From JAJDOD01 sp050299835 (GTDB lineage: Bacteria; Pseudomonadota; Alphaproteobacteria; Rhodobacterales; Rhodobacteraceae), in the NCBI GenBank assembly GCA_050299835.1, contig JBNKWP010000007.1, forward strand, positions 91,182-155,181: a DNA stretch of 64,000 nt, read 5' to 3'. Within the stretch, counting starts at the first letter, position 1. Every line of letters begins with the position of its first letter. This document shows positions 35,684-43,837 of the stretch, in pieces. Made by a program: the position numbers and the translations under genes. Below the pieces are notes generated by a model that made no database searches, was not told the DNA's origin, and saw only the letters and a program-made list of their open reading frames with translations.

Positions 35684-36738
35684 CACGAAATCCCCAGCAT
35701 TTTGCGATTGGCCGCCTCATCGGTTCCGCCATCGGCGAAATCGTCGAAGGCTTTCTCTGTGACGCGAATGATGTGCTCGGCCACGAATTGCGCCCCTTCA
35801 CGCGCCCCGTCCTCCGGATGCTTCAGGCAGCATTCCCATTCGACCACGGCCCAGCCATCGAAATCGTTGGCCGCCATCTTCGAGAAAATTGCCCCGAAAT
35901 CGACCTGCCCGTCGCCGAGCGAACGGAAGCGGCCTGCGCGGTCGACCCAGCCCTGGTAGCCGGAATAAACGCCCTGGCGACCTGTCGGATTGAACTCCGC
36001 ATCCTTGACGTGGAACATCCGGATGCGGTCTTTGTAGATGTCTATGTTGTCGAGGTAGTCGAGGCATTGCAGCACGTAATGCGACGGGTCGTAGAGCATA
36101 CAGGCCCGCGCATGGTTGCCGGTGCGTTCCAGGAACATCTCGTAGGTGATCCCGTCATGCAGGTCTTCGCCGGGATGGATTTCGTAGCACACATCAACGC
36201 CGCAGTCTTCGGCATGGTCGAGGATGGGTTTCCAGCGTTTTGCCAGTTCGTCGAAGGCTGTTTCGACCAGACCGGCAGGGCGCTGGGGCCACGGATAAAC
36301 ATAGGGCCAGGCGAGCGCACCGGAGAACGTGACATGCTCGGTGATGCCGAGGTTCTTGGATGCGGTCAGGGCCTTCTTGACCTGATCGACGGCCCATTCC
36401 TGCCTGGCGGCGGGATTGCCGCGAACCTCTTCGGCGGCGAAACCATCGAAAGCGGCATCATAGGCCGGATGAACGGCCACGAGCTGGCCTTGCAGATGGG
36501 TGGACAGCTCTGTCACTTCCACGCCATTGGCTGCGGCTTGCCCTTTGAACTCGTCGCAATAATCCTTGCTCTCGGCGGCCTTGGCGAGGTCGAACAGCCG
36601 TCCGTCCCAGCTTGGCACCTGGACGCCCTTGTAGCCGCAATCGGCGGCCCATTTGGTGATGCTGTCCCATGAATTGAACGGGGCTTCATCACCGGCGAAC
36701 TGCGCCAGAAACAGCGCAGGACCCTTTATCGTCTTCAT
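35683..36738 (-). CDS. Sugar phosphate isomerase/epimerase family TIM-barrel protein
   Basis: A 351-residue xylose-isomerase-like TIM barrel (AP endonuclease 2 superfamily). Metal-binding acidic and His residues are seen in CYEIHPGED, LYDPSHYV, FHVKDAEF and the terminal VVEWE. Such proteins isomerise or epimerise sugars, inosose or keto-sugars. Its stop overlaps the dehydrogenase gene and its start overlaps the LacI stop by 4 bases. The pair with Gfo/Idh/MocA is common in polyol and inositol-type pathways. Confidence 0.87.
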   Translation of the reverse strand: MKTIKGPALFLAQFAGDEAPFNSWDSITKWAADCGYKGVQVPSWDGRLFDLAKAAESKDYCDEFKGQAAANGVEVTELSTHLQGQLVAVHPAYDAAFDGFAAEEVRGNPAARQEWAVDQVKKALTASKNLGITEHVTFSGALAWPYVYPWPQRPAGLVETAFDELAKRWKPILDHAEDCGVDVCYEIHPGEDLHDGITYEMFLERTGNHARACMLYDPSHYVLQCLDYLDNIDIYKDRIRMFHVKDAEFNPTGRQGVYSGYQGWVDRAGRFRSLGDGQVDFGAIFSKMAANDFDGWAVVEWECCLKHPEDGAREGAQFVAEHIIRVTEKAFDDFADGGTDEAANRKMLGIS

Positions 36739-37787
36739 GTGTCTCCTCCCTCAATTGGCAAGTTTTCTTTCAGATAGATGTCAATGCGGATGCGTTCCTG
36801 TGTCCGGTCGAACGGAACGCTGTCAACAGTGGCGCGCAACAGCCGCGTGGCGGAGCGCACGATGTGCCCGGTATCCTGGCTGATGATGGCGTCGAACGTG
36901 CCATCCTGCAACGCCAGGCGCGAGGCCGTGGTCAGTTCATGCGCGACGACGACGATGTCGTCATGCGGACCGGTGTCCTTGAGATAGTCGATAAGTCCGG
37001 GGTTGCCGGCGGCCGACGAATAGATGCCGCGCAGATCGGGATAAGAGGCGAAAACCTCCGGCAGCATCCGGCGGATCAACTCCGGGTCATCGCGGCCCTC
37101 GATGGAGGCGACGACCTCCAGGTCCGGGAACTGCTCGGCCATCAATGCGTCAAAGCCTGTTCGTCTTTCCAGGTGGTCGCGCGCCAGACGAGAGCCTGTA
37201 ATGACAAGAATGCGCCCGCCGCCGCGCACGAAACGTCCCATGAGCTGTGCAGCCGTTCGGCCGGCGGCAATGTTGTCGATGCCGATGAAATGATCCCGCT
37301 CCGAACTGGGCAGGTCGGAGACCAGCGCCACCACGGCAATGCCACGGTCACGGGCGCGCCGCACGGCGTCGCGGACGGGCGGCGTTTCCACGCCCATCAC
37401 CGCAACACCGTCGATCGCGGCGGGGTCAAGCGCGTCCAGCATGTCCACGATGGATTGGGAATCGAAGGGCGGGACGAAGGCGCTTTCAAGGGAGGTGCGC
37501 TGATGCAGCAGACCTGCGCCCTGCGCCCGAATTTCGTCTGCCAGCTTCACCACGAATTCATTGGATGTCTCCGGGATGATGAAAAGCAGACGATACTGGC
37601 GCTTTCGTGCAAGGTTGGCCGCCGCGGTGTCGCGGACATAGCCCAGTTCGGCGATGGCGTTATTGACCTTTTCAATGGTCACGCTGCGCACGCCCGGTCT
37701 TGCGTTCAAAACCCGATCCACAGTCGCAAGCGAAACGCCCGCCACACGCGCAATGTCGTTGACGGTTGGTTTCTGCGCAGGTCTCAC
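36735..37787 (-). CDS. LacI-family transcriptional regulator of the CUT1 operon
   Basis: A 350-residue regulator. The helix-turn-helix reads TVNDIARVAGVSLATVDRVLNA, the hinge AAANLARKRQYRL, and the sensor domain is like those for ribose-type ligands. It is encoded inside the operon it probably controls, between the kinase and isomerase genes (11 bases from the kinase gene). The two operators at 45207-45252, with central CG, are typical LacI-type sites and are the natural targets. That assignment is an inference. Confidence 0.9.
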   Translation of the reverse strand: MRPAQKPTVNDIARVAGVSLATVDRVLNARPGVRSVTIEKVNNAIAELGYVRDTAAANLARKRQYRLLFIIPETSNEFVVKLADEIRAQGAGLLHQRTSLESAFVPPFDSQSIVDMLDALDPAAIDGVAVMGVETPPVRDAVRRARDRGIAVVALVSDLPSSERDHFIGIDNIAAGRTAAQLMGRFVRGGGRILVITGSRLARDHLERRTGFDALMAEQFPDLEVVASIEGRDDPELIRRMLPEVFASYPDLRGIYSSAAGNPGLIDYLKDTGPHDDIVVVAHELTTASRLALQDGTFDAIISQDTGHIVRSATRLLRATVDSVPFDRTQERIRIDIYLKENLPIEGGDT

Positions 37788-37798
37788 TTCGTTCTGGA

Positions 37799-39427
37799 TC
37801 AGTCGCCTCCCTCCGTTGCGTTTGCAAGACCTTCAAAGAGAAGTGCGACCGCCTCCGCGCCGGGGTCGTTGTGTCCCTTGAGATTTTCGGAAGGAACATA
37901 AGCCGCCCGGCCCGCCTTGGCGGTGTGGATCGACGCCGTGCTGTCGGCCCCGGCCCGCGCCGCCGCGGCGGATGCGGGCAGCCCCTCGCTCAGAGCATCG
38001 AGCGCAGGCGCGAGAGCATCGACCATCGTGCGATCTCCGACCATTGCGCCGCCGACCTCCGAGACTCGTTTCAGTCCTTCCTTCAGCGCGTTTTCCACCG
38101 TCGCGCCACTCGCGCAGGCATCGCCGGCAGCGTTGAAAAAGATGGCGAGGATGACGCCGGATGAGCCGCCCATGGTCTGGCTGAGTTCATTGCCGAGCGC
38201 CGGGAAAAGCTGTGTCAGATCGGCAAGCGGCATCCGGTCCAGGCTGTTCTTCAGGGACCGGGCCGCAGTCGCCAGGGTGGAGCCGGTATCGCCATCTCCG
38301 GACTTGGCGTCGAGCTCGTTCAGGGCGCTTTCAGCAGCGATCAGAAGGTCGGATACGTTCTCGATCACTCTCCGCGTCCTCTGATTGGGCGAGGGGATTG
38401 GCTCGATCGGGGACAATCCGTCCGGCAGGGGTCTGACGGTCACCGGTTTCATTTCGTGCAGGCCGGGCCATGCCGGCATCGGCACCGGGGTCGCAAGCGC
38501 CGCAAGGTCGTCCTCGGTCGAAGGCAGAACGGAGACAGAAAAGCCGTGCATATCGAGCGAGGTCATCATGGGCGCCGGGCCGATCACGTGGCTCACGACG
38601 CCCTGCTTGGCCAGTGCATGGCAGAGGACCGACATCTCAAGCGGTGTCGTCGAACCGAGGTTGTTGATAAGCGCCACGCAGGGGCCGTCCTTCACATGCG
38701 GACGCAGTTTTTCGAGGACAATGGACATGGCCTGCTCCGCGCCGGTGAAATCCACCTGCTCCACGCCCGGTTCGCCATGAATCCCGAGGCCGAGTTCCGC
38801 TTTGCCGGAGGCAATACGTTCTTCCTTCGGAGAGCCGGGAACCGTGCAGGTGTCCAAGCTCTTGCCGATGGAAGCCACGTTGCCGATAATGCGCTTTGCT
38901 GCCGCCGTGATGTCTTCGAGAGAGGCACCATTTTCAGCCATCGCACCAGTAATCTTGTGAACGAAGAGCGTTCCGGCCACACCGCGCGGTTGCGGCAGGT
39001 CGGGCAGGGCAACGTCATCGTCAACGACGACCATTTCCACTCGGCGGCCCAAGGCGCGGGCGCGTTCCGCAGCGAGCCCGAAGTTCAGCCGGTCGCCCGT
39101 GTAGTTCTTGACGATCAGAAGGCACCCAGCGTCGCCCGCAACGGCAAGGATGCCTGCCAGCACCGCTTCGACAGAGGGGGACGCGAAAACCTCGCCACAG
39201 ATGGCGGCGGTCAGCATTCCGGGGCCGACAAAGCCCGCATGCGCCGGTTCGTGGCCGGAGCCGCCGCCCGAAATCAGGGCAACTTTCGACCGGTCCCAGT
39301 CCGCGCGATAGACGACCTTGATATGCGGATAGCCGTCCAGCCGGGCCAGTCGTCCGCCGGAACAGGCGAGAAGCCCGTCGATCGCCTCTTTGACAAGGTC
39401 ATCCTTGGCGTTGATGAATTGCGCCAT
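37799..39427 (-). CDS. Dihydroxyacetone kinase family protein (DhaK-DhaL fusion)
   Basis: A 542-residue ATP-dependent ketose kinase. The N-terminal DhaK domain has GGGSGHEPAHAGFVG and the substrate-linking His in GIHGEPG. The C-terminal DhaL domain has the ADP/metal site DAKSGDGDTGSTL and GGSSG. The one-chain form uses ATP rather than the phosphotransferase system. Known substrates of this family include dihydroxyacetone, L-erythrulose and apulose, so it may phosphorylate whichever ketose the operon produces. ATG 39427; it lies 12 bases after the ABC ATPase gene. Confidence 0.9.
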   Translation of the reverse strand: MAQFINAKDDLVKEAIDGLLACSGGRLARLDGYPHIKVVYRADWDRSKVALISGGGSGHEPAHAGFVGPGMLTAAICGEVFASPSVEAVLAGILAVAGDAGCLLIVKNYTGDRLNFGLAAERARALGRRVEMVVVDDDVALPDLPQPRGVAGTLFVHKITGAMAENGASLEDITAAAKRIIGNVASIGKSLDTCTVPGSPKEERIASGKAELGLGIHGEPGVEQVDFTGAEQAMSIVLEKLRPHVKDGPCVALINNLGSTTPLEMSVLCHALAKQGVVSHVIGPAPMMTSLDMHGFSVSVLPSTEDDLAALATPVPMPAWPGLHEMKPVTVRPLPDGLSPIEPIPSPNQRTRRVIENVSDLLIAAESALNELDAKSGDGDTGSTLATAARSLKNSLDRMPLADLTQLFPALGNELSQTMGGSSGVILAIFFNAAGDACASGATVENALKEGLKRVSEVGGAMVGDRTMVDALAPALDALSEGLPASAAAARAGADSTASIHTAKAGRAAYVPSENLKGHNDPGAEAVALLFEGLANATEGGD

Positions 39428-39439
39428 CTCGTCCTCCCT

Positions 39440-40438
39440 CTAGATGACCCGGTTGCCGCTATCGTCGAAGAAGATCGGGTTCTGGGCCGCGATCTGCACC
39501 GTCTCTCCGGGGTTCAAAGTGCTGTGCGGGTCCGTCAAAGTGATCACGTCGTGGTCACTGACCTTCAGGTGAAGCCGGGTCTGGTCGCCCAGATGCTCGA
39601 CCCGCGTGACCGTCGCGTCCTTCCCGTCGCCCTGCCGGATGTTTTCCGGCCTCAGCCCCATTTTCACGGCACCGGCCGGGGCGGGTGCATCGAGCACTCC
39701 GATCGGCAGCAGATTGATTCTGGGCTGCCCGAGCCTTGCTGCGACATAGGCAGTATTCGGATTCTCGTAGATTTCGCGCGGGCTCCCGAACTGGACAAGA
39801 CGGCCTTGGTCCAACACACCGACATGGCTTGCCATTGTCATTGCCTCGATTTGGTCATGCGTCACATAGAGCAGCGTTGCCGCGAGCTCGGCGTGGATGC
39901 GTTTCAACTCCACGCGCAGGTCGGCGCGGAGCTTTGCGTCGAGCGAAGAGAGCGGTTCGTCCATGAGATAGATGGACGGATCGCGCACCAGCGCCCGGCC
40001 GATGGAAACGCGCTGCATCTCGCCGCCTGACAATTCGGTCGCCTTGTTGTCGAGCTTATGCGGGATGTGCAGCACATCGGCCACGTTCTGGACCTTGCGG
40101 GCGATCTCGTCCTCGGGTGTTTTCAGGATCGGAGACCGAAGCGGAAAGGCAAGGTTCTCCCGGACAGTGAGATGCGGATAGAGCGAATATTGCTGGAACA
40201 CCATTGCCACATCGCGCTGGGCAGGGGTCAGGCCGTTGACGTTCTGGTCCGCGATACGGATTTCCCCAGCGTCTGGATTCTCAAGCCCCGCGATCAATCT
40301 AAGCGTGGTTGTCTTGCCTGCACCGGTCGGACCGAGCAGAACTACGAAAGCACCGTCGGGGACAGTCAGGTCCATGTCGATAACGGCTTCCGTTTTCCCG
40401 AAGGATTTGGAGATGTTGTGGAGACTGACTTCAGACAT
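39440..40438 (-). CDS. Carbohydrate ABC transporter ATP-binding protein 2 (CUT1)
   Basis: A 332-residue MalK/UgpC-like ATPase: Walker A GPTGAGKTT, signature LSGGEMQRVSIGRAL, Walker B IYLMDEPLSSLD, and a C-terminal TOBE/OB region. The Walker A has Thr where most relatives have Ser (GPSGCGKTT), as seen in GlpS/GlpT-type ATPases. ATG 40438 overlaps the preceding ATPase stop by 8 bases. The two different ATPases probably form a heterodimer. Confidence 0.9.
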   Translation of the reverse strand: MSEVSLHNISKSFGKTEAVIDMDLTVPDGAFVVLLGPTGAGKTTTLRLIAGLENPDAGEIRIADQNVNGLTPAQRDVAMVFQQYSLYPHLTVRENLAFPLRSPILKTPEDEIARKVQNVADVLHIPHKLDNKATELSGGEMQRVSIGRALVRDPSIYLMDEPLSSLDAKLRADLRVELKRIHAELAATLLYVTHDQIEAMTMASHVGVLDQGRLVQFGSPREIYENPNTAYVAARLGQPRINLLPIGVLDAPAPAGAVKMGLRPENIRQGDGKDATVTRVEHLGDQTRLHLKVSDHDVITLTDPHSTLNPGETVQIAAQNPIFFDDSGNRVI

Positions 40439-41525
40439 TGAGCACCCCTTCGTTGAGGCTGGAGCGCAACGCACGTTCGTCGTCCCCCCGGAAGAGGGTG
40501 ACCGTTGCGCCATTGAAGGTCATGCCCACGGTTTCGCCCGCGCTGGCCCTCTGGCTTGCGCTCACACGCGCTTTCACCTCGCCCGCTGCGGTTTCAATTG
40601 TCACGATCTGCGTGGTTCCCAGGTACTCGACCGCGATGACCTTTCCACGGAAGGGCGAAGCGTCGTCGAGGCGGACATGTTCGGGGCGCACGCCGTAATC
40701 CATCTCGCCATCGTAGCCTTCCCGAAGTTTCGGCATGGGCAGGTCGATCCCGCCGACGCTGGCATGCGACGCACCCGGAGCAAGGGATTGAGTGAAATTC
40801 AGGAAATTCATTGCGGGCGAGCCGATGAAGTCCGCGACGAAGCGTGTGGCGGGTTTGTCGTAGATTTCCTGCGGCGTGCCGAACTGTTCGACCACGGCAT
40901 TGTTCATCACAACGATCTTGTCGCCCATCTGCATCGCTTCAAGCTGGTCATGGGTGACGTAAACCGTGGTCGCGCCCATCCGGTCATGAAGCGCACGCAG
41001 TTCCTCCGCCATCCGCTCACGGAACTCGGCATCGAGCGCACCGAGCGGTTCGTCCATCATGAAGGCCTTGGGTTCGCGCACGATGGCGCGGCCGAGTGCG
41101 ACGCGCTGGCGGTCGCCGCCAGAGAGGCCGCCCACGGGACGGTCGAGGATGTCTTCGATGCCAAGGATACGTGCGACTTCAGCAACCTTGTCCTTGATCT
41201 GCGCACGAGGCATTCCCTGTGACACCAGCGGGTATGAAATATTGCGGCGCACATTCATGTGCGGATAGAGCGCGAACATCTGGAACACGAAGGCAATGTC
41301 GCGTTCCGACGGCGGCTTTTGGCTGATCTCCTCGCCGTCGAGGATAATCTCACCGCTCGTCGGCAGTTCCAGCCCCGCGATCATGCGCAGCGTTGTCGTC
41401 TTGCCGCAGCCGGAAGGACCGAGCAGCATGAAGAACTCACCGTCTTCGATGGTGAAGGAGCTTTCCTTAACCGCGACGAATTCCCCGAATTCCTTGCGCA
41501 CGTTTCTGACAATGATCTCGGCCAA
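40431..41525 (-). CDS. Carbohydrate ABC transporter ATP-binding protein 1 (CUT1)
   Basis: A 364-residue MalK-like ATPase: Walker A GPSGCGKTT, signature LSGGDRQRVALGRAI, Walker B AFMMDEPLGALD, and a C-terminal regulatory OB fold. It is paired with the ATPase encoded just downstream. Having two CUT1 ATPases in one operon is unusual; most CUT1 importers use a homodimer. Confidence 0.9.
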   Translation of the reverse strand: MAEIIVRNVRKEFGEFVAVKESSFTIEDGEFFMLLGPSGCGKTTTLRMIAGLELPTSGEIILDGEEISQKPPSERDIAFVFQMFALYPHMNVRRNISYPLVSQGMPRAQIKDKVAEVARILGIEDILDRPVGGLSGGDRQRVALGRAIVREPKAFMMDEPLGALDAEFRERMAEELRALHDRMGATTVYVTHDQLEAMQMGDKIVVMNNAVVEQFGTPQEIYDKPATRFVADFIGSPAMNFLNFTQSLAPGASHASVGGIDLPMPKLREGYDGEMDYGVRPEHVRLDDASPFRGKVIAVEYLGTTQIVTIETAAGEVKARVSASQRASAGETVGMTFNGATVTLFRGDDERALRSSLNEGVLNV

Positions 41526-41531
41526 AGGGGA

Positions 41532-41720
41532 TTACTCCGGAAAGTGCGAAACGACGATGAACATCACAGTGCCGATCAGCGTGGTGATGAAGGAATAGGT
41601 GAAGGCCCACATCACGAAGGGTTGCATCAGCATGAAAACGCCAAGCGCGATCAGGATGGTCGCAACCATCTCCCAAGGGCCGCGCCGGAGGCGAAGGAGA
41701 CCGGATATGAAACTGCTCAT
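41532..41720 (-). CDS. Tiny membrane protein of CUT1 transporter operon
   Basis: A 62-residue protein with two hydrophobic segments (about residues 18-36 and 40-58). It lies 6 bases from the ATPase gene and overlaps the permease stop by 4 bases, so it is translated with the importer. Small membrane proteins are also found in GlpSTPQ-type glycerol importer operons. It may be a transporter accessory subunit; no motif proves this. Confidence 0.72.
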   Translation of the reverse strand: MSSFISGLLRLRRGPWEMVATILIALGVFMLMQPFVMWAFTYSFITTLIGTVMFIVVSHFPE

Positions 41721-42655
41721 TTGCGAACGGCTCCGAATGTGATGCCGCGCAAAAGGTGTTTGCGAAGCAGGATGGTGAAGATCATCACGGGCAAGAGGAA
41801 GATCGTGACACCCGCGGCGATGGCCGGCCAGTCGAGCCCGCCGACCCCGATGATGGTTGGTATGAACGGCGGTGCGGTCTGTGCGCTGGCCGTGGTGAGA
41901 AGAACCGCGAAGGCATATTCGTTCCAGGCGAAGATCAGGCAGAAGATCGCCGTGGACGCGATGCCAGTTGCGGCTTGCGGTAGCACCACTTTGTAGAACG
42001 CCTGGAAGCGGGTGTAACCGTCGATCAGCGCGGCTTCTTCGTATTCGCGCGGGATCTCGTCGATGAAGCCTTTCAAGAGCCAGACCGCGAGGGAGATGTT
42101 GACCGCTGTATAGAGCAGGATCATGCCCAGATGCGTGTCCGAAAGGTTAAGGTTCCGGTACATCAGGAAGATCGGAATGGCTACGGCAATGGGCGGCATC
42201 ATCCGCGTTGACAGAATGAAAAACAGCAGGTCATCGGCCAGCGGTATCTTGAAGCGGCTGAACGCATAGGCCGCCAGCGTACCGAGAAAGACCGACAGGA
42301 AGGTCGAGCCGAAGCCGATGATGACCGAGTTCAGGAAACGCTCGCCGAATTTGGAAGGGCCGACAATGACCATGTCATACTTGCGCACGATCTCGTCTGC
42401 CCAACTCTCCGGTGGGTTGGCTTCGAGAAAGTCTTGGGTTTGTCGTGTCCGGGTGGTGAACAGGTTCACATAACCTTCGAGCGTGGGCTGAAACACGACT
42501 TTGGGCGGATAGCTGATCGCGTCGGCCGGACTCTTGAAGCCGGTCAGCATGATCCAGGCGAGCGGGATCATCGTAACGACGGCGTAGAGGATGACCAGGA
42601 CGCCCGCGATCCATTTCTGGCGGGGGGACGGCGCGTTGATGGCGTGGGCGCTCAT
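41717..42655 (-). CDS. Carbohydrate ABC transporter permease 2 (CUT1, MalG-like)
   Basis: A 312-residue permease with six hydrophobic segments and the EAA loop EYEEAALIDGYTRFQAFYKVVLP, which contacts an ATPase. A large periplasmic loop after the first segment (about residues 40-95) is longer than in typical MalG-like proteins. It partners the MalF-like permease encoded upstream. Confidence 0.9.
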   Translation of the reverse strand: MSAHAINAPSPRQKWIAGVLVILYAVVTMIPLAWIMLTGFKSPADAISYPPKVVFQPTLEGYVNLFTTRTRQTQDFLEANPPESWADEIVRKYDMVIVGPSKFGERFLNSVIIGFGSTFLSVFLGTLAAYAFSRFKIPLADDLLFFILSTRMMPPIAVAIPIFLMYRNLNLSDTHLGMILLYTAVNISLAVWLLKGFIDEIPREYEEAALIDGYTRFQAFYKVVLPQAATGIASTAIFCLIFAWNEYAFAVLLTTASAQTAPPFIPTIIGVGGLDWPAIAAGVTIFLLPVMIFTILLRKHLLRGITFGAVRK

Positions 42656-42723
42656 GGCTGGACCTCCCGCATGTGAGGCTGTCGTGATGGCGTATTTGAG
42701 AAAAGGTGAAGGAGAAATCGCAC

Positions 42724-42751
42724 GTTATCCTTAACGGACATTAAGGTTAAC
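42724..42751. repeat. Inverted repeat between the two permease genes
   Basis: Arms GTTATCCTTAA (42724-42734) and TTAAGGTTAAC (42741-42751) are complementary except for one pair, with a 6-base loop. It lies in a 144-base gap in an otherwise tightly packed operon. It could be an RNA processing or stability element or an internal regulator site. Confidence 0.6.
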
Positions 42752-42799
42752 CGCGGCTTCAACTCTCCCATAATACGCGTTGTGAGTCGGCTGATCATC

Positions 42800-43747
42800 C
42801 TAGCGCTCCTTCACCTTGTTGAGCGCCTTCACATAGATCGAGGCGAGACCAAAGACCGTGACGAAAAGGATGATGGCATAGGCCGAGGCGTAACCGGTCC
42901 GCCACTTCTCGAACGCTTCGCGCTTGAGGTTGATCGACGTGAGTTCGGTGGTGGAGCCGGGACCGCCGCCGGTGAGCTGGACGACAAGATCGAACATCTT
43001 GAAATTTTCGATGCCGCGGAACAGCACCGCCAGCATCAGGAAGGGCAGCACCATCGGGATAGTGATGGTGAAGAACTGACGAAGCTTGGACGCGCGGTCG
43101 ATCTCGGCGGCCTCGTAGATGTAGTCGGGAATGGAGCGGAGGCCGGCGAGGCATATGAGCATCACGAAGGGCGTCCACATCCAGGTGTCGACGATGACGA
43201 TGGACCACGGCGCAAGATTGACCTGGCCCAGCATCTCGAAGCTGGACGCCTCGGCACCGGTAAAGAAGCTGATAATGTAATTGAACAGGCCGATTTGCGG
43301 CTGGTAGAGGAATTTCCAGAAATTCCCGACCACAGCCGGTGACAGCATCATCGGAAGCACGATCACTGTGGTCCAAAAGGGTGAGCCCCGGAAGTTCTTG
43401 TTGATGAGATAAGCCAGCGTGAACCCGATCAGCACCTGGAAGAAGATCGTCCAGAACAGGAAATGCGCAGTGGCCTGCATGTTCAGCCAGATATCGCTGT
43501 CGGTCAGGATGCGCTCGTAGTTGCGCAATCCGATGTTTTCGACTTCCCGGTTCAGCCGGTTGGCGCGGTAGTTGGTGAAGCTGAGCTGGATCGTCCAGAT
43601 CAGAGGAAAGATATTGATGGCGAGCAGAAGAAAGATCGTTGGGGCCACGAATATCCAGGCGATGGCGCGATCCGACAAGCCTCGGATTTTGCGCGCAACC
43701 CGCCTGGGCGTTGCGTTGGCAACGCGATCGATCGTGTTGTCCGTCAT
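42800..43747 (-). CDS. Carbohydrate ABC transporter permease 1 (CUT1, MalF-like)
   Basis: A 315-residue permease. An N-terminal cytoplasmic stretch precedes the first membrane segment (AIAWIFVAPTIFLLLAINIF, about residues 28-48), and there are six segments in all. The EAA loop is YIYEAAEIDRASKLRQFFTITIP. It forms the translocation channel with permease 2. It follows the binding-protein gene after a strong hairpin. Confidence 0.9.
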   Translation of the reverse strand: MTDNTIDRVANATPRRVARKIRGLSDRAIAWIFVAPTIFLLLAINIFPLIWTIQLSFTNYRANRLNREVENIGLRNYERILTDSDIWLNMQATAHFLFWTIFFQVLIGFTLAYLINKNFRGSPFWTTVIVLPMMLSPAVVGNFWKFLYQPQIGLFNYIISFFTGAEASSFEMLGQVNLAPWSIVIVDTWMWTPFVMLICLAGLRSIPDYIYEAAEIDRASKLRQFFTITIPMVLPFLMLAVLFRGIENFKMFDLVVQLTGGGPGSTTELTSINLKREAFEKWRTGYASAYAIILFVTVFGLASIYVKALNKVKER

Positions 43748-43803
43748 TGGGACATCCTCGCTCGTTCCGATATGTGCGGGGCGGTCAGGCCCGGCACGAG
43801 GGG

Positions 43804-43824
43804 ACCGGGCCCGATGGGCCCGGT
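43804..43824 (-). terminator. GC-rich hairpin after binding-protein gene
   Basis: A 9-bp perfect stem ACCGGGCCC/GGGCCCGGT with a 3-base loop lies 14 bases after the binding-protein stop. There is no U-tract. Such hairpins commonly limit read-through and stabilise the upstream message, so that the binding protein is made in excess. Confidence 0.65.
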
Positions 43825-43837
43825 CGGGAGTGAAGCC

